The notes under the pieces were generated by a model. That model did not search any database and was not told the DNA's origin. It saw nothing but the letters and a program-made list of their open reading frames with translations. A stretch of 26,211 nucleotides of DNA from UBA4661 sp002405405 (GTDB taxonomy: Bacteria; Bacteroidota; Ignavibacteria; Kapaibacteriales; UBA4661). This document shows, one piece after another, positions 1 to 6,837 of this stretch (the stretch's first letter is position 1; the number at the start of each line of letters is the position of its first letter). The DNA lies in NCBI GenBank assembly GCA_036847245.1, contig DAIUAL010000017.1, positions 1 through 26,211 on the forward strand. Reading direction: 5' to 3'. Made by a program: the position numbers and the translations under genes.

Positions 1-64
1 GGCGAAGAGTTCTCAAATAGCAATTGTCTTGTGTGCGGTAAGCGTACAGTAAGTTCTAAGTAGC

Positions 65-361
65 ATGTCGTCAATTGTCGCCGGTATCACATTAGCAGTA
101 GCAAACTTTATTGTTGGTTTGTTGTGTCTATTTCGTGCCACAAAAAGTTCTTTTAACGGATTTATTTCGATAGTCTTTGGTGGTATGGTTGCTCGCTTGG
201 GTGTTAGTTCGCTCTTGGTCATGGCACTGCTCGTAACGAAGACATTTGAAACAATACCTTTTGCCTTTGCTTTGGTGTTAAGTTATCCGCTTCTGTTGAT
301 TGTAGAAATCATCTATGCAGTGCGATATTTAGACCAAATGAAGAAAAAAGAAACACTCTGA
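65..361 (+). CDS. AtpI-like small membrane protein upstream of atpB
   Basis: A 98-residue hydrophobic protein with about three membrane segments (residues roughly 3-23, 30-56 and 62-86) and a charged KKK-containing tail. The order of segments, the GG(M) followed by an Arg in the second helix, and the Glu near the end of the last helix resemble the AtpI/ATP synthase protein I group. That group is usually encoded directly before atpB and is thought to help assemble the c-ring. ATG at 65 is the first start after a TAA at 50-52. The same frame is open and hydrophobic from base 2 up to that TAA, so the real protein may begin before the window with the TAA as an internal interruption. It lies 70 bp before atpB. 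Position and topology support the assignment; no catalytic motif exists to confirm it. Confidence 0.6.
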   Translation: MSSIVAGITLAVANFIVGLLCLFRATKSSFNGFISIVFGGMVARLGVSSLLVMALLVTKTFETIPFAFALVLSYPLLLIVEIIYAVRYLDQMKKKETL

Positions 362-431
362 TGACTAAAGAGGAGTGTAGCGCAGAAAAATTATTTTAGT
401 TGAATCGCTTTTCATATTTCCATCAACGTGT

Positions 432-1547
432 ATGTTCGATACCCAACAACTGAATATCGCAATGGTATCCTCTCCCGATCAATCTCATACATCTTCCCCG
501 GCTGTCTCTTCTCCGTCTAATCATGTAGCTGATCATGCAACGTCAGCAACAGCATCAACGCACGGTGCTGCTCCAGGTGGTGGTCACGCGCAACCACACG
601 AACAGAGTGGCGGTGGTAATGTTTTCAATGAATTGTTTGGTGAACTGGGCGATCATAATGGAATTATTCTCGGTCCATATCATGTTGCTGATTTACCGAT
701 TATCTTAGTAGATAATGGTGTTCATGTGTATGCTAATGAGCATAGCATGGAGGCAGCTGGATTGTATACAATGGTACATCATCATCCTGTGCGTGTTGCT
801 GATGGCGGCAAACCGACATTGGATATGTCAATTACTAATTTTGTGTTCTTCCAGTGGCTTGCTTTTGCGTTGATTTTTGTTGTCGTACGCATTGCTGCAG
901 GACGATATAAGTCGAAGAAAAATGCTGCTCCAACCGGCATTCAGAATCTGGTAGAAGTGTTTGTCACTTATGTGCGTGATAACATTGTTTATTCCAATTT
1001 AGGAGCGCGTATTGGTAAAAAATCATTACCATTCTTTTTGAGTTTGTTCCATTTTATTGTGGGAATCAACTTGCTCGGTATTTTACCTTTTGGTCATACG
1101 GCAACAAGCTCAATCATGGTAACAGGTGGTTTAGCAATTATTGCTTTCTTCTATATTAACACAAAGGCAATTCAAGAAGCGGGTATCGGTCATTTCTTGC
1201 ATCACTTTTTGGGTGGTGCACCCGTTGGTTTAGCCCCTCTCATGATACCAATTGAGATCATGAGTTTGTTTATTAAGCCTTTTGTGTTGGCAGTGCGTCT
1301 TTTTGCAAATATGCTTGCAGGGCACGTGGTGCTGTTGGCATTTATTGGATTGATTTTCTATTTCAAGCAGTTTGGTACAGGTGTAGCAATGGGTGTTGCT
1401 CCGGTTTCAACTGCTTTATCGGTGTTCATTTACTGCCTTGAGTCAATGGTTGTATTCTTGCAAGCATTTGTCTTTACGATGCTGACGGCAGTGTTTACGG
1501 GCATGTCGATTGGTCATACTGACGATCATGCAGCCGACCATCACTAA
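432..1547 (+). CDS. atpB: ATP synthase F0 subunit a
   Basis: Subunit a of the F0 proton channel, which forms the half-channels beside the c-ring in the inner membrane. The C-terminal two thirds hold the hydrophobic helices, and the essential stator arginine is visible in KPFVLAVRLFANMLAGH, matching the E. coli R210 region. At 371 residues it is long for the family (E. coli 271). The excess is an N-terminal region of about 130 residues before the first helix. Residues about 15-65 are rich in His, Ser, Ala and Gly, an HHHP motif follows near residue 115, and the C terminus ends in an Asp/His-rich tail (DDHAADHH). No convincing signal peptide precedes this region. The frame is open upstream to a TAG at 378-380 but has no better start than ATG 432. 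It begins the core atp gene run. Confidence 0.93.
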   Translation: MFDTQQLNIAMVSSPDQSHTSSPAVSSPSNHVADHATSATASTHGAAPGGGHAQPHEQSGGGNVFNELFGELGDHNGIILGPYHVADLPIILVDNGVHVYANEHSMEAAGLYTMVHHHPVRVADGGKPTLDMSITNFVFFQWLAFALIFVVVRIAAGRYKSKKNAAPTGIQNLVEVFVTYVRDNIVYSNLGARIGKKSLPFFLSLFHFIVGINLLGILPFGHTATSSIMVTGGLAIIAFFYINTKAIQEAGIGHFLHHFLGGAPVGLAPLMIPIEIMSLFIKPFVLAVRLFANMLAGHVVLLAFIGLIFYFKQFGTGVAMGVAPVSTALSVFIYCLESMVVFLQAFVFTMLTAVFTGMSIGHTDDHAADHH

Positions 1548-1651
1548 TAGTATAATCGGATTTAACTCTACGTACATAAACAGACAAATAAATTATACAG
1601 AGCGTATTTTTTAACCCACTTTTACTTTTCACATTTTTTGGAGTTCCTTCT

Positions 1652-1882
1652 ATGACTTCAGTAGCTTTTGCATGGTTAGCGGCTGGTATCGGTGCTGGTA
1701 TCACAGTATTTGGTGTAGGTACCGGTATCGGTAATATCGTTGCGGCGGCATTGGAAGCAGGTAGCCGTCAGCCCGAGTCAGCTGGCGATGCGCGGACAAC
1801 AATGATCATCGGTGCGGCACTTATCGAAGGTGTTGCATTTTTTGCATTGATTATTTGTATCCTTCTTTCGATCAAAGCATAA
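1652..1882 (+). CDS. atpE: ATP synthase F0 subunit c
   Basis: The 76-residue proteolipid of the rotating c-ring. It is a two-helix hairpin: helix 1 is Gly/Ala-rich (residues about 8-33), the polar loop contains the conserved R39-Q40-P41, and helix 2 carries the ion-binding carboxylate Glu59 in GAALIEGVAFF. The residue after Glu59 is Gly rather than Ser/Thr and no Na+-type Gln is seen in helix 1, so proton coupling is the likelier mode (inference). ATG 1652 follows a GGAG eight bases upstream, one of the few recognisable Shine-Dalgarno sites in this operon. A 104-bp gap precedes it, and a 160-bp gap containing a hairpin separates it from atpF. That spacing fits separate tuning of c-subunit output. 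Confidence 0.96.
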   Translation: MTSVAFAWLAAGIGAGITVFGVGTGIGNIVAAALEAGSRQPESAGDARTTMIIGAALIEGVAFFALIICILLSIKA

Positions 1883-1896
1883 TTGATACGCGATAA

Positions 1897-1944
1897 GGGC
1901 TTCCACAAAATGTAGTATGTCAATATTCTTTTTTGAGGAAGCCC
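1897..1944 (+). other. Intercistronic hairpin between atpE and atpF
   Basis: A perfect 8-bp inverted repeat, GGGCTTCC at 1897-1904 and GGAAGCCC at 1937-1944, encloses a 32-base loop in the atpE-atpF gap. No T-run follows the 3' arm, so it does not look like a strong intrinsic terminator. An RNA stem that stabilises or processes the upstream atpE message, allowing more c subunit than b subunit, would fit the known stoichiometry need. The pairing is seen directly; the role is inferred. Confidence 0.5.
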
Positions 1945-2042
1945 AATCGTAGTACAACATCATGCGCTGAAGTAGAATAAGCAAGACTTCATTGAAGTAG
2001 GTAGTGCGGTTATATTTTCTCCTTTTATTTCTCTTTTGAATC

Positions 2043-2531
2043 ATGGATAGTTTGCTTCAAGTCAATCCCGGAACGATCATTTGGACAATGATCAACTTTG
2101 GCATTTTTGCATTTATTGTCGGCAAATTTGGGTGGAAGCCAATCATTGCGGCTTTATCCGAACGTGAGAAAGGTATTAATGATGCCATGAACCGTGCAGA
2201 AGAAGCAAATGCAAGTGCTCAAAAAACATTATCAGAGATTGATGCTCGTATCCGTACTTCGGAAACCGAAGCAAAGAGAATCATTGATGATGCTCGTCAA
2301 CAAGCACAAGGACTTGTACAAGCGGCAACTGAAGCTGCCGATAAAGTAAAATCACAAAAAGTTGCTGAAGCTGTTTCAGAAATTGAACGCGAGAAAGAAT
2401 CGGCAATGCAATCTATTCGTCAAGAAGTGGCACAATTGGTGATTCATTCTACTGAAAAGATTTTACGTAAACAATTAGGTGCCGATCAACAAAAAGAATT
2501 GTTGAACACCTACTTGAACGATTTGAACTAA
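2043..2531 (+). CDS. atpF: ATP synthase F0 subunit b
   Basis: A 162-residue peripheral-stalk subunit that links F0 subunit a to F1 alpha/delta. The N terminus starts with a single membrane helix (residues about 9-28, ending near GKFGWKP). A long charged, Ala/Glu/Lys/Gln-rich helix runs from about residue 35 to 145 and would form the dimeric right-handed coiled coil. The motif FGWKPIIAALSEREKGI is typical of bacterial b subunits just after the membrane. Length is normal (E. coli 156). It lies between atpE and atpH, with 29 bp before atpH. Only one b-type gene is present, so a b2 homodimer is expected. Confidence 0.94.
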   Translation: MDSLLQVNPGTIIWTMINFGIFAFIVGKFGWKPIIAALSEREKGINDAMNRAEEANASAQKTLSEIDARIRTSETEAKRIIDDARQQAQGLVQAATEAADKVKSQKVAEAVSEIEREKESAMQSIRQEVAQLVIHSTEKILRKQLGADQQKELLNTYLNDLN

Positions 2532-2560
2532 TGTCTATTTTCTTTTATTGATTTCTCATA

Positions 2561-3106
2561 ATGTCGCAGTCACGTGTTGCAGGTCGCTATGCACAAGCAT
2601 TAGTCGATGAAGCCCGACAAGCTACTGCTCTTGATACCGTTGCTACAAGTTTATCATCGCTTGCCGATGCACTTCGCGCATCAAAAGATTTAGCTCTTCT
2701 TTTCCAAAGTCCGATTATTGCTGTAGGGAAGAAACAAGAAGCACTTAAGGCAGTTTTTGCTGAGCTTGCAATAGATGCCGTAACATCACGTTTTGTTGCG
2801 TTTCTTGTTGAAAAACGACGTGAAAATGACATTAATGCCATCCTTTCAGCTTTTGACAAACTTTACTGCGATTTGACAGGAAAAGTTCGTGTGCATGTTC
2901 GTACAGCAGCTCCTGTGTCGGCAGAAGAACGTAGCGCAATCGAAAATAAACTTCGCATAAAAACAGGGAAACAACCTCTTGCGGAGTATGCTGTCGATGA
3001 AGCTTTAATTGGTGGCTTTGTCGCAACAATTGGTGACACGAGCATTGATTGCAGTGCTCGTTACCAACTGCAACGCCTGAGTAAGTCTTTAACACTGGGC
3101 GTGTAA
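2561..3106 (+). CDS. atpH: ATP synthase F1 subunit delta
   Basis: A 181-residue OSCP/delta subunit that caps the F1 head and binds the b-subunit stalk. The opening VAGRYAQALVDEA is the family's N-terminal signature. The C-terminal part contains LIGGFVATIGDTSIDCSARYQLQRL, cited here only as short matches (IGGF and D-S-ARYQLQRL), which matches the conserved C-terminal motif. Length agrees with E. coli AtpH (177). It follows atpF and precedes atpA in the canonical F-H-A order, with a 67-bp gap before atpA. Confidence 0.93.
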   Translation: MSQSRVAGRYAQALVDEARQATALDTVATSLSSLADALRASKDLALLFQSPIIAVGKKQEALKAVFAELAIDAVTSRFVAFLVEKRRENDINAILSAFDKLYCDLTGKVRVHVRTAAPVSAEERSAIENKLRIKTGKQPLAEYAVDEALIGGFVATIGDTSIDCSARYQLQRLSKSLTLGV

Positions 3107-3173
3107 GACTTCTATGAACATTTTTGAATGATTAATTTCTCAATCTTTTTAACGTTTCCCATAGGTACAAACA

Positions 3174-4724
3174 ATGCAAGTTCGTCCTGATGAAATATCT
3201 GCAATTCTTCGTAAACAATTAGCGGGATTTGAGTCCGAAGCCGCTGTCTATGATGTTGGTACTGTCCTTCAAGTCGGTGACGGTGTTGCTCGGGTATATG
3301 GTTTATCGAATGTTATGACATCCGAGTTGGTGGAATTCCCCAATGGTGATGTCGGCATGGTGCAGAACCTTGAGCAAGACAATGTTGGTGTGGTTCTTTT
3401 CGGCTATGATTCCGGTGTAAAAGAAGGTGATACCGTAAAACGTACAGGTCGTATTGCTTCTGTGCCGGTGGGCAAACAGCTGTTGGGTCGAGTTGTTAAT
3501 CCACTCGGTATTGCGATCGATGGCGGTGCGCCGATTAAGACCGAAGAATTTTATCCGATCGAACGTAAAGCACCGGGAGTGATTGATCGTCAGCCCGTTA
3601 AAGAGCCTCTTCAAACAGGGATTAAAGCCATTGATGCACTGATTCCTATTGGTCGCGGTCAACGGGAATTGATTATCGGTGATCGCCAAACGGGGAAAAC
3701 AACGGTTGCTCTTGATACGATCATCAACCAAAAATATACGCATACAGAAGAAGCAAAACGTCGTGGTATTGATCCGGTATATTGTATCTATGTTGCTATT
3801 GGTCAGAAAGCATCAACAGTTGCGAGCGTTCTTGGAGCTTTGCGTGAAGCCGGTGCAATGGATTATACGATTATTGTTGCCGCAAATGCCTCTGAACCGG
3901 CATCGTTGCAGTTTATTGCCCCATATTCCGGATGTTCAATGGGTGAGTATTTCCGTGATAATGGTATGCACGCTTTGATCATCTATGAGGATGTATCAAA
4001 ACAAGCCGCAGCATATCGTCAGGTTTCCTTGCTTTAACACCGTCCGCCGGGTCGTGAAGCATATCCGGGTGATGTCTTTTATTTGCATAGCCGCTTGCTT
4101 GAACGTGCCGCAAAACTCTCAAAAGAAAAAGGCAGTGGTTCTTTGACTGCACTGCCCGTCATTGAAACCCAAGCGGGCGACGTTTCGGCATATATTCCTA
4201 CAAATGTGATTTCGATTACCGACGGTCAAATTTATCTTGAGTCTAACCTCTTTAATGCGAATATCCGTCCGGCACTCAATGTGGGTATCTCGGTATCGCG
4301 TGTGGGTGGTAATGCGCAAATCAAGGCGATGAAAAAAATTGCCGGTACACTTCGCGTAGAGCAAGCGGCATTCCGCGCTCTTGAAGCGTTTGCACGCTTT
4401 GGTTCTGACTTGGACAAGGCAACGCAACAGCAGTTGTTACGCGGTTATCGTTTGACTGAAATCATGAAACAGAACCAATATTCTCCGCTACCTGTAGAGA
4501 ATCAAATTGTCATTATCTATGCCGCAACGAATGGCTATTTGGACAGTATCCCTGCAGGTGAAGTTGTTCGTTATGAGCGCGAATTACTTGAGAAAATGGC
4601 AGTAGCGCATAAATCAATTTTGGATGCTATTGCAGACAAAAAAGATTTGACAGAAGAAATTGTAAAAGATCTGAAACAAGTGCTCGAAGCATTTTCGCGT
4701 TCCTTCCAATCATCAGTGAAGTAA
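3174..4724 (+). pseudogene. atpA: ATP synthase F1 subunit alpha, interrupted by an in-frame TAA
   Basis: The full span encodes 516 codons, the normal length for alpha (E. coli 513). The Walker A motif GDRQTGKT falls at residues 169-176 as in E. coli. The arginine-finger region ISVSRVGG and the C-terminal helical domain lie downstream. Codon 288 (4035-4037) is TAA, where the family has Leu in the stretch SLL-L-RRPPGREA. The frame then continues unchanged (HRPPGREAYPGDVFYLHSR) to the stop at 4722-4724. TTA to TAA is a single T-to-A change. A 287-residue product would lack the arginine finger and C-terminal domain and could not work. Because neighbouring atp genes are intact and the rest of the frame is well conserved, a sequencing or assembly error is the likeliest cause; true nonsense mutation or stop readthrough are alternatives. 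Confidence 0.9.
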
Positions 4725-4728
4725 CATT

Positions 4729-5694
4729 ATGATCGTCGTTACAGGCGGTGCCGGTTTTATCGGGTCATGTTTTGTCAAGACGCTGAATGACCGGCGCCGC
4801 TTTGACGTATTGGTGGTCGACACTTTGAAACATTCAGCAAAGTGGAAAAACCTCGTCGGTAAAAAATACCTTGATTTTGTCAACAAGCATGACTTTATCG
4901 AGCAGTTAGTTGCCGGCGATTATGGGGCAGAGATTGAAGCTATTGTTCATCTTGGTGCTTGTAGTTCGACAACAGAAACTGATGGTGATTATCTTCTAGA
5001 GAATAATTATCGCTATTCCATGCACTTGGCAGAATACTGTCATCAGCGGAATATTCGCTTCGTCTATGCAAGCTCTGCCGCAACCTATGGTGCAGGCGAG
5101 CAAGGGTACAGCGACTATGTATTCGATGAGTTACAACCGCTGAATATGTATGGTTACTCTAAGCACTTGTTTGATCAATGGGTGCTTCGCAATGGTTTAG
5201 AACATAAAGTTGTCGGACTAAAATTCTTTAATGTGTTTGGTCCGAATGAATATCACAAAGGTGAAATGGCGAGTGTGGTGTATAAAGCATATCGTCAAAT
5301 TATCGAAACAGGAAAGCTACGACTCTTTAAGTCTTATCATCCTGAGTATGTCGATGGTGAATTCAAGCGCGACTTCGTGTATATCAAAGATATTTGCGAG
5401 ACTATGTGGAATTGTCTGCAACTCGGTGAAGTATCGGGTATCTTCAATCTGGGTACAGGGAAAGCGCGGAGTTGGAATGATCTTGCTCATGCCGTTTTTT
5501 CTGCGATGGGCAGAGAAACTGCCATTGAGTATGTTGATATGCCCGAACACATACGTGGACAGTATCAGTACTTTACACAGGCAGATATGACGAAACTGCA
5601 AACAACTCGTGCCTATATTGCCCCCCGGACACTTGAAGAAAGTGTTAGTGATTATGTACAAGAATATCTGGCACAACAGTATCGCTACATGTAA
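4729..5694 (+). CDS. hldD: ADP-L-glycero-D-manno-heptose 6-epimerase
   Basis: A short-chain dehydrogenase/epimerase (also called RfaD) that converts ADP-D-glycero- to ADP-L-glycero-manno-heptose, the last step in making the heptose donor for LPS inner core. The Rossmann NAD(P) motif GGAGFIGS is at residues 6-13. The HldD-specific ACSSTTE follows at 77-83, the catalytic Ser is in YASSAATYG near 115-116, and the YxxxK pair is Y141/K145. KFFNVFGPNEYHKG and FKRDFVYIKD are also typical of this family rather than of GalE. Length (321) is usual. It starts four bases after atpA's stop and is followed 78 bp later by atpG. It is therefore an envelope gene embedded in the ATP synthase operon, probably co-transcribed. 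Confidence 0.9.
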   Translation: MIVVTGGAGFIGSCFVKTLNDRRRFDVLVVDTLKHSAKWKNLVGKKYLDFVNKHDFIEQLVAGDYGAEIEAIVHLGACSSTTETDGDYLLENNYRYSMHLAEYCHQRNIRFVYASSAATYGAGEQGYSDYVFDELQPLNMYGYSKHLFDQWVLRNGLEHKVVGLKFFNVFGPNEYHKGEMASVVYKAYRQIIETGKLRLFKSYHPEYVDGEFKRDFVYIKDICETMWNCLQLGEVSGIFNLGTGKARSWNDLAHAVFSAMGRETAIEYVDMPEHIRGQYQYFTQADMTKLQTTRAYIAPRTLEESVSDYVQEYLAQQYRYM

Positions 5695-5772
5695 ATCAGT
5701 ACACAGTGTTGTTGCTAGCCAAACAATTTGAAAAAAAATCTTTTGTTTCTTTTTTGATTTTCGAGCATTCCT

Positions 5773-6660
5773 ATGCCTTCATTACGTGATATTCGCAAAC
5801 GCATTGGTGCAGTAAAAAACATTGCTAAAATTACTTCTGCTATGAAAATGGTAGCCGCGGCAAAAATGCGGAAAGCGCAAAATGCTGTATCTGCGGCACG
5901 TCCGTACTCGGAGAAGTTAGCGCATGTTCTCCGTCTTGTGGCTAATGATGCCGAAATTATGGCAAATCCATTTTTCGTGAAGCGTGATAAAATTCAGAAT
6001 ATTGCTCTTATTGTTATCAGTGCTGACCGTGGTTTGTGTGGAGGTTTTAACAATAACCTGACAAAAGCATCCGAACAACACATCAAAAAACTGCAAGCAG
6101 AGCATCCGAAAGCTAAAATTCATCTCATTACCGTTGGTCGACGCGCATCCGAACATTTTGTGAAGCGTAATGCCAATGTTCACTCGGCATTTTCAGGGAT
6201 TTTTACAGGGTTGAATTTCTCCGTAGCACAGGAAATCTCACGGATTGCGACAAGCGGTTTTTTGAATGAAGAATTCGATATGGTACAAATCATTGTAAAT
6301 CAATTTGTGTCGATGATGAAACAGGTGCCGACGGTAACGGATTTCTTGCCAATCTTACCACCGACAGATGCAACTACTTCTGCGAAGAAAACCGATAAAA
6401 CCGAATACATTTTTGAACCTTCGAAGGAAGAAGTTCTGAATAGCTTGTTGCCTAAGCACTTGAATATGCAAGTTTGGCGGAGTTTGCTTGAGTCGAATGC
6501 GGCAGTGCAGTCAGCACGGATGTTTGCAATGGAAAATGCAACTAACAACTCAAAAGAGCTGACACGGGTACTGACCTTGTCGTATAACAAAGCACGCCAA
6601 GCAGCAATCACCAAAGAAATTCTCGAAATTGTCGGTGGTGCTGAAGCATTGAAAGGATAA
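5773..6660 (+). CDS. atpG: ATP synthase F1 subunit gamma
   Basis: A 295-residue central-shaft subunit that rotates inside the alpha3beta3 head. The N-terminal helix begins MPSLRDIRKRIGAVKNIAKI and continues TSAMKMVAAAKMRKAQ. The C-terminal helix has AMENATNNSKEL and LTLSYNKARQAAITKEI; both match the conserved coiled-coil pair. The middle contains the usual Rossmann-like domain, with DRGLCGGFNN. It ends the operon here: no atpD (beta) or atpC (epsilon) follows, and instead a terminator hairpin comes at once. Those two subunits must be encoded elsewhere, as in Chlorobium-type genomes. Confidence 0.94.
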   Translation: MPSLRDIRKRIGAVKNIAKITSAMKMVAAAKMRKAQNAVSAARPYSEKLAHVLRLVANDAEIMANPFFVKRDKIQNIALIVISADRGLCGGFNNNLTKASEQHIKKLQAEHPKAKIHLITVGRRASEHFVKRNANVHSAFSGIFTGLNFSVAQEISRIATSGFLNEEFDMVQIIVNQFVSMMKQVPTVTDFLPILPPTDATTSAKKTDKTEYIFEPSKEEVLNSLLPKHLNMQVWRSLLESNAAVQSARMFAMENATNNSKELTRVLTLSYNKARQAAITKEILEIVGGAEALKG

Positions 6661-6687
6661 GCCGAGCAACTCATCTTGATATGAAGA

Positions 6688-6731
6688 ATAAACGCCTGTT
6701 TGTACGCACTGTACGGACAGGCGTTATTTGT
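6688..6731 (+). terminator. Intrinsic terminator of the atp operon
   Basis: AACGCCTGT at 6691-6699 pairs perfectly with ACAGGCGTT at 6717-6725. The 3' arm is followed by ATTTGTTTTG. It lies about 30 bp after atpG's stop and before a separate promoter-like sequence for the next gene, so it most likely ends atp transcription. Confidence 0.75.
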
Positions 6732-6773
6732 TTTGACTAAGTTGGACGTTTGCCCTTACGCACTTAATGGTTG

Positions 6774-6803
6774 TTGTTTTTTATATTTTAATTGCTACTT
6801 TTG
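6774..6803 (+). promoter_or_regulatory. Bacteroidota-type promoter candidate for the NHL-repeat gene
   Basis: TTG at 6774-6776 is followed by 19 bases and then TACTTTTG at 6796-6803. This matches the known Bacteroidota pattern of a -33 TTTG/TTG element and a -7 TAnnTTTG element. The predicted start site would lie around 6808-6812, about 30 bases before the ATG at 6838. The surrounding AT-rich DNA makes chance matches possible. Confidence 0.4.
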
Positions 6804-6837
6804 AAGCCAAATATTTTCTGCATTATTTAAATATTCT

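Noticed and set aside
4030..4040. Programmed frameshift in atpA
   Set aside because: The reading frame before and after the TAA is the same, so no shift is needed; it is a single-base nonsense change.
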